A stretch of 64,000 nt of DNA from Psoroptes ovis. Its lineage: Eukaryota > Arthropoda > Arachnida > Sarcoptiformes > Psoroptidae. A program made the position numbers and the translations under genes. How positions within the stretch are numbered: position 1 is the stretch's first letter; every line of letters begins with the position of its first letter. The DNA lies in NCBI GenBank assembly GCA_002943765.1, contig PQWQ01000001.1:1302001-1366000 (forward strand), in the 5' to 3' direction. Below, one piece after another: positions 23,738 to 34,175 of the stretch. The notes beneath the pieces are model-generated. The model was not told the origin of the DNA and did no database searches. It saw nothing but the letters and a program-made list of their open reading frames with translations.

Positions 23738-23754
23738 AAGTTTGGGAATCACTG
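23738..23754 (+). repeat. hAT-type 3' terminal inverted repeat
   Basis: AAGTTTGGGAATCACTG, the reverse complement of the CAGTGATTCCCAAACTT start of many animal hAT transposons. It is preceded by the GTGGGCGATGGCCC segment usual near such ends. No matching 5' end was found upstream, so the element is truncated or interrupted. Confidence 0.65.
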
Positions 23755-24121
23755 GTTTAAATTCATTCAATTATTCGATGTTGAATGAAGATGATAGATA
23801 AATGAATTTTCTCAAAAGAAAATATATATTGTAAACGTATCAAAGGTAGATCGGGGAAATCGATATGATTAAACCAAGACCAATTTATCAAAGAACAATT
23901 TTTTAATAATCAAAAATCAAATTAATAATAAACTATGTTATGAATTCACAATTTACTTTTTTTTTATTCATCAATAAAAAAACCTCTATACCATGTTAAC
24001 AATAGAGGTATGTTAGAAATGAAATTACAAATTACAATGAAATTATATTGATTTCAATTTAGACTCAAGTTCTAAATTAGAATTCTAAATTAATGAATGA
24101 CGTGTCATCCACAATATCGTA

Positions 24122-25290
24122 TTACGTCTTATTTTCGATGATGATATCCCAAAATATTTCGATGAATCGGGCAGCAAACTCGACTTTGTGCATACCCTTG
24201 CCTTTTGCAGGAATTTTGGTATCAAGATCAAGGTCCATCGATCCATTGACCATCTTGAACGATTTGATCCTTTTTTTTTTTGATCTCTGAAGCCTGACAA
24301 AGTTTCGCATCTTCCACAAAACTAAATCCATAATCTTAGGGATTATGCCTGTATAGGTTTAATAAAATTATTGATAATAATAAAAGCTTTAACAAAAAAT
24401 TACCCTGGGCTACATCGTGGAACCAATCAGGTGGCGAAACCTGGAAAATATTGACATCAAGCGCTGCAAACGCTGATTCAATTTTGAGGCCATAAATACT
24501 CTTAAAATTATTGTTTACTATTTCCAAATCTCGTTTATAATCTCCACGAGTTTTTGATATCGATAAAGGCAGCGGTTCATCATTATTCAAATCAGCATAT
24601 TTCTTGCCGCAGTATCGACAAATAAAAGATTTACCGAACGATCTATTGAAACCTAACAATTCAGCTACTGCCAGATTGTCACCTGAAATGTTTATATGAA
24701 TGTTTCTAAATTACTACATAAAAGAGATGAAAAATTACTGACCCAAAATGTGAGACAGGCATACTTGAATATTCTGACCATTAAAATTGATCCCATGCAT
24801 GATCAATTCACTAAGATCTTCGATCAATGGTTTCAATAAATCTTTGAATGATGTGCCTTTAACATATTTGAAAATATGGATTTATTTTAATTGCGCTTAT
24901 AAATCAAGAATATCATAATTATAATTTACCTGATATCTTTTGTTCATAAGATCGCCAAATCATCAGCAAACAAACATCGCTATGCTTGGTTGTTGGTATG
25001 ACAGTATTGTTGATGTCTAGATACAACGTATAGACCTTGTTTCTTGTTGAATTGCGTAGTGCATTAGCTACGCTGAATTCATCGCCATAAATAATCAAAC
25101 GTAATTTTTTGGCTGATCCATTGGCCCTTATGTAAGGTGCTACACTCGCATTTTCTTCTTGGTTGATTTTAGTTACCAAATCAACATTGAGAATAAATTT
25201 CTTTATGATCGATTCAATGGGAATGTAATAATATTTATTATCATTATTTCCGAAACGGAACTCGTGTACTAATCCGGACAGATACTTTTT
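24122..25290 (-). CDS. Open four-exon gene of a probable transposon-derived family (5' partial)
   Basis: Exons 25290-24930, 24856-24743, 24682-24404 and 24348-24122 give about 326 continuous codons. The three introns of 73, 60 and 55 bases are all phase 1 with proper GT/AG ends. No start codon is assigned, since a TAA lies just upstream of 25290; an earlier exon may be missing or lost. Sequence features are YYYIPIESIIKKF, LRLIIYGDEFSVANALR, SELIMHGINFNGQNIQVCL, a CRYCGKKY zinc-binding pair and PPDWFHDVAQGIIPKIMDLVL. From memory this layout (IPL..L, YxDE, CxxC, PPDxxHDxxEGxxP) belongs to a large family of uncharacterised animal proteins that look transposon-derived. It sits amid decayed transposons yet carries no stop or frameshift. 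Function unknown. Confidence 0.6.
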
Positions 25291-25361
25291 TTATAAAAAT
25301 CAATAGATGGCGCCTAAAAAAGGCGCAGAGACGAAGAGTTGATATAAATAAATAATTCAAA

Positions 25362-25396
25362 AATATTTATTTTTTATTTAAATAAAAATAAATATT
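25362..25396. repeat. Near-perfect AT palindrome
   Basis: Arms AATATTTATTTTT and AAAAATAAATATT flank a palindromic ATTTAAAT centre. It lies between the transposon-derived gene and the Merlin remnant in a very AT-rich stretch. Confidence 0.6.
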
Positions 25397-25619
25397 ATTT
25401 TATTTATAATATTTATAAATTATAATATATTTAAACTATATATTAAAATATTTAACTAAAACTAAAATATTTAAAATAAACTAAAATATTTAAACGATTA
25501 GAATGAAAACGAATTTTTAATTTTATTATGCTGTAACTTGTGTGACAATCATATTTTATTTCGAAGATTTGCCATCAACCGAAGATAGCGATTGCGTTCC
25601 GTCAGGAACGAAATATTTA

Positions 25620-26370
25620 CAGAAGGAACATTCAATGTTCGAATTCACATCCAATTATGCTTGAGAATGACAATGACAATGTTTGGAAGTGTAACATAGT
25701 GAATGTGGCAAATGTGTGACTTCTAGGGTACAATTGGTTTGAAGATAGCCAATTACCGTTTGTTAAGCACCGAAATACATATATTACTGGTGCGGTGTGT
25801 AACATCAGCTCAATTTTTGTGACAAATATCTCAGGATGTCAAAATAATACAGTATGTGATTGGAATATTACATGCGACAAGTAAGTGTTATGGACCTCGA
25901 GACATCCACAAAAGAAAATCGATGGTCCAAGCAAAATTGTGGAAATTGATGAAAGCATGCTGATCGGGTATACCAGGTAGTGGATAATATGGTGGTATAT
26001 GTCGGGAATGCGATCACCATCACCAACAGAAGAGGCCAAAGCTTCTCCGGAAAATCATTGAAAATGTGGTCTCAGGAACCACGATCCATTCCGACGATTG
26101 AAGGGCTACCAAACAAGCCGAATTAGACGGGTTGACACGCCAGAGTCCATCCTTTCACTGGAGCCAATACCCAAACAATTGAAAAGATGTTGAGCAGTGC
26201 AAAACAAAGGGGCCATGCGACGGCATCATCTGGAGTCATAATTGGCGGAATTCATATGGCAACAGCATCAAAAAAATTCAAATAGAGATTTATTTGAAGT
26301 GATGTTGGAGGCCATATCGACCAATTTTCCGACCAATTCTGGTTGATCATTCATTATGAATTGATCCCAT
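25620..26370 (+). pseudogene. Merlin (IS1595/ISXO2-like DDE) transposase remnant
   Basis: Degenerate plus-strand transposase of the Merlin superfamily, whose DDE domain is shared with bacterial IS1595/ISXO2. Seen in order: NWFEDSQLPF; QNNTVCDWNITC; SKIVEIDES (first catalytic Asp, 25948); GTTIHSDD (second Asp, 26093) with the expected Trp codon now TGA; NTQTIEKMLSSAKQRGH (Glu, 26181); then LAEFIWQQHQK. The three catalytic residues lie in three different frames, and several stops are present, so it is dead. No terminal inverted repeats were located with confidence. Confidence 0.8.
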
Positions 26371-26917
26371 GACTCCTACCTGCTTTCAAATATTGAAAAT
26401 ATAAAAATAATATAAAAATTAAATTACCAAAAATAAAAATGTCTTACAATTATTGTTTTTCTACTGTTAAAAGAATTCTAAAAACTAACTAAAATAAAGC
26501 AATGTTGTTTTCTTTAAGACTAAAATATTACTAAATTAAATTCTAATGATTTGTCCAATTGCCCAGCATGCTGAACGTTGACAAAAACGCGCCATTTCTA
26601 CTATGACCCCTTTGACCTCCAGCGCGCTACTACTACAATGGTGGTCGAACCACCATGCTGGACTTTTCTAGAATTCTCGATGTTGACAAATGACGTTTAC
26701 AAATGCTTGTTCTTATCTATTTAATATTTACAATTTCATAACAGTAGGGCTCAACAGAGTCAACAAGAGATGGCAAGCTTAAATTATACACTGCCTTAGT
26801 ATGCAGAGAGGATTTAATCAATTTAATTAATCGATAATCGGCTTCAGCTGATTCTGATTGTGCCTTTCTCAAAGTAATGTATGTAATCATACAATGTGTG
26901 AATCATAGACTGCAATC
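26371..26917. other. Unassigned repeat-like DNA
   Basis: Includes a less AT-rich patch at about 26560-26700 (CGCGCCATTTCTACTATGACC, CCAGCGCGCTACTACTAC). This may be the flank or end of the Merlin copy. No coding signal recognised. Confidence 0.35.
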
Positions 26918-26925
26918 CTCTAGCC

Positions 26926-27074
26926 CAGTCATTCTCAACCTTTTTTTCGCTGCGGCACACTGAAAAAAGGAAAAGCCTTTATTTTCAAAATCTCGTGGCA
27001 CACCAAGCAAAGGAATGAGTTAGATTTGGCGGCACACTTTCGGAATCTGGCGGAACACTGGTTGAGAATGACTG
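26926..27074. mobile_element. hAT MITE, intact 149 bp with 8-bp target duplication
   Basis: Perfect 15-bp terminal inverted repeats CAGTCATTCTCAACC (26926-26940) and GGTTGAGAATGACTG (27060-27074). They are flanked by the identical 8-bp duplication CTCTAGCC (26918-26925 and 27075-27082). Length, repeat sequence and 8-bp duplication are diagnostic of a non-autonomous hAT element. The inside has several GGCACAC/GGAACAC motifs. A second diverged copy is at 31654-31786. Confidence 0.92.
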
Positions 27075-27082
27075 CTCTAGCC

Positions 27083-27418
27083 ACATTGTTTTCTCCAATC
27101 ATTGAATTATTTATACAGAAATTATCATACATTAATTCAAATAGTATTGAATTTGAGTTCACTTACCTTTTGTTACATGACATTTTCGAAATAATTATTG
27201 AGATTGAAGATTTATTAAAAAAATTTTAGAATAGAAAAAAAGTAATTATAACTTTTTGCAAAATTTTAAAAAACAAAAAAAAACAATACAAAAATTTTTT
27301 ATTAAGTTTTAAAATTTAAAAATTTGAAAAATTTTTGATTATCAAAAAAATCAAGAGGAAATGTTGATAAATTCGACAATTTTAAATGCTCACGTTATTC
27401 ATCAAAAATTTTCTCCTA
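27083..27418. other. AT-rich DNA, nothing recognised
   Basis: Poly-A/T-rich sequence with a short plus frame of no family resemblance. Confidence 0.4.
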
Positions 27419-27793
27419 AAAATGAGTTTCCTGAGACCGCGCATTTATACAATTTTGAGTTTTAAACAAGTACCAAATTGATAGATTGCAAAAACGAACG
27501 AGGTATAAACTCTTTCAAGGAATTTTCGCTAATGGCTCTGCCCGGCACAAAGCCGATCACAGCTGATAAATTTTCGTAAGTGTTAATTTAAAAAGTACAA
27601 GTTTGCTGAGAGCGCGCATTAATCAAATTTGAACTTTCAAAATAGTGACAAATTAATAGGTTGCAATAATCAACCAAGTTTAAACTCTCTCAAAAAAAAT
27701 GTGGTGTCAGTGAATTTTGAAAATTTTTCACTAATTGGCTCTACCCGATGCACAGCCGATCACAGCTGATAGATTTTCCTGAATTATTAATTG
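27419..27793. repeat. Diverged tandem duplication upstream of TSR2
   Basis: Two units of about 170-195 bp, 27419-27590 and 27598-27793. They align along their length: CCTGAGACCGCGCATT / GCTGAGAGCGCGCATT, then AAATTGATAGATTGCA / AAATTAATAGGTTGCA, TAAACTCT, GGCTCT.CCCG and AGCCGATCACAGCTGATA in the same order. The second unit ends 50 bases before the TSR2 start codon. It could be a repeat fragment or a duplicated promoter segment. Confidence 0.75.
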
Positions 27794-27843
27794 GTTGCAA
27801 TCAGTATTAATTAAGTTCTGAAGATTATTTGTTCGGAAAAAAA

Positions 27844-28422
27844 ATGTTTCATCAACAAGAATTTCTGCAATCAATAATTGATACAATACAATATTGGCCA
27901 TCATTTCAAATATCAATCGAAAATGGTATGGGCGGCCGTAATGCAAATGAAAAAATTCAATGGCTTTGTGAATCGATTGTTCAATTGTTTATGGATAATG
28001 GTGAAAAATTAATTAAAGAAGATTTAATTGATTTTATTGCCGAAATATTAGACAACGAATTTGATACAATTATTGAAGATGGTTCATTACAAATGATATC
28101 AACTGATATTTTCAATTATTATCATAAATTATTAAATAATGATCATAATTATATCATTGAAAATTTAAGAAAAACAAAAGAAAATTATTTAAATCAGATA
28201 AAAAATATTAAACAACATAAAATTAATGATGATGAAGATGATGAGTCAGACGATGATGATGATGAAGAAAAAGACCAAACGATACCGATAACGAGGACCG
28301 AATCAAATACAACGACAAATGATCAACAACCGATGGACATTGAAATGACCGATGATTGCAATGAAACAAAGAATGATGATCAAGAAGATGGTTGGACTGT
28401 GGTTCGGAGAAAAAAGAAATGA
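27844..28422 (+). CDS. TSR2: Pre-rRNA-processing protein TSR2
   Basis: Single exon, 192 aa. TSR2 is the escort of ribosomal protein eS26 and is needed for 20S pre-rRNA processing. The family hallmark WPSFQISIENGMGG (about residues 18-31) is present. A helical domain follows (LCESIVQLFMDNGEKL, EILDNEFDTIIEDGSL), then an acidic Asp/Glu linker (about 125-145) and a C-terminal DGWTVVRRKKK, all as in other TSR2 proteins. The ATG at 27844 places the conserved region at the usual distance. Length is near the human 191 aa. Confidence 0.93.
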   Translation: MFHQQEFLQSIIDTIQYWPSFQISIENGMGGRNANEKIQWLCESIVQLFMDNGEKLIKEDLIDFIAEILDNEFDTIIEDGSLQMISTDIFNYYHKLLNNDHNYIIENLRKTKENYLNQIKNIKQHKINDDEDDESDDDDDEEKDQTIPITRTESNTTTNDQQPMDIEMTDDCNETKNDDQEDGWTVVRRKKK

Positions 28423-28899
28423 TGTGATTTATAATTATTTTATGAACTTTAACCCTAATTTTTTTTTTTGTTAAATAAAATTTTTAATTCCGATTTTTTG
28501 AAAAAATTTCACAACGACATCTGTGAATCGATGATGCGCATACAGAATCGTGAAGCTTATATTTAATTTGTTTCGATTTTGTTTATTTACTTGTTTATTT
28601 TTGTTGTTATTTGACTTTCATGTTGGATTCATTTGTTTCTTGTTTATGTTCCTCATCAACATAATCATCATTCAATATTCATTTTCTACATTAAAATAAA
28701 ATTCCAAATTATCAATTGTATATCAATAAAAAAAAATAATCAAATCATAGAATATCATTTTTATTTAAAATTCATACATTCGCGAAGAATTTTCATAAAT
28801 AATTCAAGAAAAGATGTTGGCAATCGATTCAATTATTTGGAAAAAATTCATCAATTGATATAAATTTTAAACGAAAGTTAGATATTAAGATTCGGTAAA
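28423..28899. other. Intergenic region TSR2-SNRK
   Basis: AT-rich sequence carrying the TSR2 3' end (AATAAA-like string near 28477) and the SNRK upstream region. No coding signal. Confidence 0.5.
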
Positions 28900-31415
28900 A
28901 TGGCTGCCGGTCTTTATGATATCACGAATGATGTACTTGGTAAAGGTCATTTTGCTATTGTGAAACTTGCAAAACATTGTTTAACGGGTATGTACACATG
29001 TAATCATGAACTGATAATTGATGAAAAATTTCATTCAATTTTCTATTATCCTGATCATAATAGGTGAACATGTTGCTATAAAAATTGTTGATAAATTAAA
29101 ATTAAGCAAAGAAGGTCTTGAACAATTAAGTTGTGAAATTAAATTATGGTCACTATTGTCAAGACATGAGCATCCAAATGTTGTGAAATTATATCAATGT
29201 ATAGATACACGTACCAAACTTTATCTAGTCATGGGTATGTTCAATTTTTTTTCTGCCTAAAAATTTTAGTAATTATTGATTCTAATTCAGAGTATTGCGG
29301 CAATAATGTCTGTGATCTATATGATCATATCCAAAAAAAGAATAATGGTGAAGGATTGAATGAAAATGAGGCCAAACATATATTTAGACAAATTTGTAAG
29401 GCAATTCATTACTGCCATTCATTAAAAATTGTTCATCGAGATCTCAAACCAGAAAATATTTTAATTATCAATGATAATAATAATGATCAATCACAACAGC
29501 ATCAAACGAATATAATTGTTAAGTTGATTGATTTTGGATTTTCAAATCAATGGTGTGAAGATGAAATGTTGCGCACATCATGTGGTTCATTGGCATATTC
29601 AGCACCAGAAATTCTATTAGGTGAAATTCTCTAGATTAAATATATTTTCAAATAAAATTATAATCACTTATGTCAAATAGGCAATCAATATGATGGTCCA
29701 AAAGTCGATATATGGTCATTAGGCTGCATACTTTATATATTATTATATGGACACAATCCGTTCATGCAATTCAATGATAATGAAACACTAATTAAGTTAG
29801 TTAATTTAACATTTTCCCAGAGTAATATAATTTTTTCTTTGATCATAGAATATTGGATTGTTCATTCACAACACCTAAAAAGACATCGATTAATGAATTG
29901 TCAATCAATTTAATTCAGAGCTTATTAAAAAAAGATCCTAATTCAAGATCGTCTATAGATGAAGTGCTAAATCATCCATGGTTAAATGAACATCCACAAC
30001 AATACCTAAACCAAGAATCTTCAACGACAAAAACAGCTACAACAACGACAAATAATCATCAATCATCGATAAATAAAACTCATCCACATGTGAATGATAA
30101 TATTATTGATCAAATGATTGATCAAGGCATTAGCATATCAAAAGATCAAATTAAAAAAATAATACGTAATGAACACATTCATGAAACTAATAATCAATCA
30201 AATGATAACAATCAAACAACTGAACATAGTTTTAATGATCACCATTACATAAAAGCAACATATCAATTATTAAAAGATAAATCAACTCGAGAATTCAATA
30301 ATAATAATAATATTAATAATAATACACAAGAATTGAATTCACGACAAAATAAACGTGGTCAAATATTAACGATACCAGGAAAAAGGCGTGATTTTATACG
30401 TAGTGATCAACAAATCGTACCAAATAATCATTATCATTATAATAGACAGCATAAAACACAATTGCCATCAATAATGTCCAATCAAACACAAAGTCTAAGT
30501 AATTTAGATGTACCTCAGACATCAGCATATGTATTACCATTGGCAAGAAAATGCTCAATCGTATCAGAAGAAGGTAGCATTTGTACTGAAAATGGTAACG
30601 CACTTGAAAATATTAATAGCAGTTTAACATGTATCGATGGTGAAGAAGAATCACCATCATCATCATCATCATCGTCGTCATCATTAAATGATAAAAATGA
30701 TGCACAACAACAGCAACCTAAACAGCATGCTATCGATATATTGGTGACAGATTCATCATTAACATCAGCCGAAATAAATCCATCCGAAAATGACTGTGAT
30801 ACTAATAATTGTCGAATTAAAACTGAAAGTATTCTTAATAGAAAAGAACTTTGTTTGCATCCTGTATCAAGTTCTCCAGATTTTTCGAAAGCAACTGAAA
30901 ATATCCTAGATGATGATAAAACAACAATCGTTGACACCAATACTTTTAAATTTATTGATGAATCGAATGAATTGTGTAATGTACGTTCAGCACATACCAA
31001 ACATCAACAATCTTCAAAATTGTTAGACAATAAATTTGAATGTCCATCATTATCTACGACAAAAGGCGTATTATCTACAACATCAACGAGCGTAACAATG
31101 GCCACAAATCAATCGCCATCGATGCGAGTAATCATACAATCAAAATCAATGAATAATATTTCATTTGTTGAACACGATAATAATTTTGATGGTGATAACA
31201 ATCACACAAACAATAAGACGACAGCTTTAGATGTAAATAATTTTCATCACACAAATGAAACAATAGAATCTTCATCAACAGCATCTAAAATGATAAACTC
31301 AAAATCTACAAATAATTTTAAACAAATTAATAATGATAATGATAACAATATCAGTCCAAATAATATTCATCATAATAATCGTACTGAAAAAAATGATTGT
31401 TGTAGAATAGTATAG
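28900..31415 (+). CDS. SNRK: SNF-related serine/threonine kinase (SNRK)
   Basis: Five exons: 28900-28987, 29064-29234, 29291-29620, 29681-29795, 29849-31415 (756 aa). An AMPK-related kinase, activated in other animals by LKB1 on the T-loop. Seen: glycine loop LGKGHFAIVK, ATP Lys in VAIKIVDK, catalytic HRDLKPEN, DFGFSNQW and the T-loop TSCGSLAYSAPEILLG, where the Thr is the LKB1 site. SNRK-specific features are DFGFSN and the C-lobe spacing ending in NHPWLNEHP near residue 285. The rest is long, disordered and rich in Asn, Ser and Thr. The protein ends in CCRIV, which fits a CaaX-type lipidation signal. The start ATG is directly upstream of the conserved YDI..VLGKG. Confidence 0.95.
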
Positions 31416-31653
31416 GAAATTATTTATTCATCTATTTAATTTTCAATCATTGAGTCATTTGAATTATATTCATTTCATTTTTTCCAATTTTTTTTAACAT
31501 TAAAATCACTCATTATTTATTTTATTTTATTTTTCTGATATATTTGTATTGATTTGAAAATTCCTTTTTTTTTAATTTATTTGAATAAATTATAAATAAA
31601 AAACATCATAATTGATTGCTTGTTTCATTAGAAATTGCAAGGATCTTATATAC

Positions 31654-31786
31654 CAGTCATTCTTAACCTTTTTTTCGATGCAACAAACTGAAAAAAGGAA
31701 AAGCCTTTATTTCCAAAATCTTGCGGCACACTTTTGGAATCTGGCAGAACACTAAAGTGCCGCGGAACACTGGTTGAGAATCACTG
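31654..31786. mobile_element. hAT MITE, second diverged copy
   Basis: About 133 bp, related to 26926-27074. It begins CAGTCATTCTTAACC and ends GGTTGAGAATCACTG, with the shared interior GAAAAAAGGAAAAGCCTTTA. The flanking 8-mers (TTATATAC and TTATTTAT) agree only in part, so the duplication has decayed or shifted. It lies between SNRK and the dynein light chain gene. Confidence 0.85.
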
Positions 31787-32390
31787 TTATTTATACTCAC
31801 ATGAATTTTGGTGCTTTTCATAAAAATTTCAAACAATTTTCAACGTTATGTTTCAATTCTTGGATGATTTTAGAAATGATAATTTTAAAAAAGTTTAAAT
31901 TGCTTTCACCATTAAGTAACACTAGCTCCATCTTTGGGCTTGTAGTTAATACTAAAATTAATCCAATATTCCAACAGATGGCAGTAATAAGCAATTTTTC
32001 ATAGATAAAGGTTAATAGTAGGCGGTATGTGTAGGAAAAAATCAATGATTGGTTAATTTTACGTGTGAAAGAATGTGAAAGAATTTATGAATGAACCAAT
32101 CATATATCTAAGTTTCATATTTCATTTCATTCCTTTTTTGTTTTTCTTCTCAATTTTTTTTTAGTTTCGGCTGTTAGTGATTACATTTACGGTATTAGTG
32201 ATATAATTGATTAAACATTTTGAAAATAAAGTTTTTTCTTCTGAATTAAAATCAAAAGGTAATGAATTATGATTGTTTTTCAATTGAAATAAATTAAAAT
32301 TGTATCTTTTTTTTCCAGAATTAATTTCATAATTTTTTAAAAATCATTCCTTGATTTTTGACCAACGAAATAATTCACAAAATTCGCAAT
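31787..32390 (+). promoter_or_regulatory. 5' region of the LC8 gene, with a 5' UTR intron
   Basis: A likely non-coding first exon (about 32160-32258) ends in CAAAAG|GTAATG. A 60-base intron ends in a long T tract plus CCAG at 32318, 72 bases before the LC8 start codon. Dynein light chain genes often carry such a leader intron. The promoter itself is not identified. Confidence 0.55.
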
Positions 32391-32663
32391 ATGTCTGGAG
32401 ATAAAAAAGCTGTGGTGAAAAATGCCGATATGAGTGAAGAAATGCAAGATGATGCCATCAATACAGCATTACAAGCATTAGATAAATACAATATTGAAAA
32501 AGATATTGCTGCTTATATCAAGAAAGAATTTGATAAAAAGTATAATCCAACATGGCATTGTATTGTTGGTCGCAATTTCGGTAGCTATGTTACACATGAA
32601 ACAAAACATTTCGTTTATTTTTATTTGGGACAAGTTGCAATATTATTATTTAAATCTGGCTGA
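32391..32663 (+). CDS. DYNLL1: Dynein light chain LC8-type
   Basis: 90 aa in one coding exon. LC8 is a dimeric hub protein that binds short linear motifs in the dynein intermediate chain and many other partners. It is almost unchanged from the animal consensus: KAVVKNADMSEEMQ, DKYNIEKDIAAYIKKEFDKK, NPTWHCIVGRNFGSYVTHET and YFYLGQVAILLFKSG. The N-terminus MSGDK is one residue longer than the usual MCDRK or MSDRK. A 5' UTR intron precedes it. Confidence 0.98.
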   Translation: MSGDKKAVVKNADMSEEMQDDAINTALQALDKYNIEKDIAAYIKKEFDKKYNPTWHCIVGRNFGSYVTHETKHFVYFYLGQVAILLFKSG

Positions 32664-32875
32664 ACATTGATTTATTATTTCCATTTCCATCTTTTTTCAT
32701 CTTTATACTTATCGTTCAATCATTCGATTATTTCTTCAAAAAAAAAAAAAAAAAATTTCGATATGAAAAAATTTCATATTAATTCTCCATTTCAATTCAA
32801 TTTTATTGACACAGAATAATTTGCATTTGTTTTTTTGTTTTGATCAATCAGAACTTTTTTTTATTTAATTAAATT

Positions 32876-33887
32876 TCATATTGGCTTGAAACCATAATGT
32901 ATTGAGGTAATACCACTTAGAAAATTATCATAATCAACTAATTGAAAACCATTTGATTCAATCATTGTTTTAAATGTTTGTTGATCTGGAAATTTTCTAA
33001 TACTTTCCACTAGATATTGATATGAGTGCCAATCATTTAATAATATTTCGCCCATAACTGGGATTATTTCAAATGAATACCAATCATAAACACTGAATTG
33101 ATAATAAAAAATTTTAGTTAAAATAATTTCAGTATTGTCTAATAGTTTTTTTTCGATTACCTTTTCAATAAAGGGTTATCAACTTGACTTGAAAATTCTA
33201 AGCATAAAAATATTCCGCCTGGTTTCAGTACACGAAATGCTTCACTAATTGCTTTATCAATATTAACAACATTTCTAATGCCAAACGAAATCGTATAAGC
33301 ATCGAATTGATTATCGTCAAATGGTAAATTCATAGCATCGCCTATAGTCCATTTTAATCGATTATAATAAATATTATCATAGCCTAATTGTTTTGCACGT
33401 TTTTGTCCAAATTTTAACATATTTTCATTTATATCGCAAACAATGACTGAACTATTTGTATCATTATTCCGTTCAGTGGTGTAACGTAAAAATTCGAATG
33501 CAACATCACCAGTGCCACCGGCAACATCCAATAATCTAGTTCCAGGAATCGGATCTAATTTTTTTATCAATTCATTACGCCAATATCGATGTATGCCAAA
33601 ACTCATAACATCATTCATTAGATCATATTTTTTGGCCACATTATGAAACACACTATAAACTGAGAAAAGAAAAAGATTTCAAATTCATCATTTCTAAATT
33701 AATTCAATCAAACGAATATGTTACCTTTTTCAAATTTTTCTTCATCAGTAACTGGTTGAAAACCAAAATGATTTTCTGAATTATTATTATTCAAAGACGG
33801 TCGTTGAAAGTTTTCGGTTGAAAAATTTCGATACAATTTTATTGATTTAAGAAAATTTAGCTTAAAAAATTTATTGGCAATATTCAT
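32876..33887 (-). CDS. COQ5: Ubiquinone biosynthesis C-methyltransferase COQ5, mitochondrial
   Basis: Three exons: 33887-33725, 33659-33161, 33092-32876 (292 aa). It catalyses the only C-methylation in ubiquinone synthesis, inside mitochondria. The N-terminus is a basic amphipathic presequence (KFFKLNFLKSIKLYRNF). UbiE/COQ5 signatures: VFHNVAKKYDLMND, GIHRYWRNELI, SAM-binding LLDVAGGTGDVAF, the motif II region PFDDNQFDAYTISFGIRNV, RVLKPGGIFLCLEFS and the C-terminal YDWYSFEIIPVMGE with SYQYLVESIRKFP. Phases close exactly. It lies in tandem downstream of GTPBP1. Confidence 0.96.
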
Positions 33888-34175
33888 TATGAAAATGTTT
33901 CGAAAATTTCAAATTAGAATCAATTATTGAAAATAATAAATCACACTCTTGACCGATAATCAACAATTACAAATTATATGAATGATTTTTTATGTTTATT
34001 TTTTCGAAAAAAAACAAAAAAAAAATACTTTTAATTCAACATGAATGAAAAGAAAAATAGATTATTCTCAATGCAAAACAAAAAAAAAATTCAATCCATC
34101 GACATATGATTCACTGTACATTTAAATGTAAAAGCCACCAGCTGACAGGCTTGTTTGTTCATATCTACCAATGAT

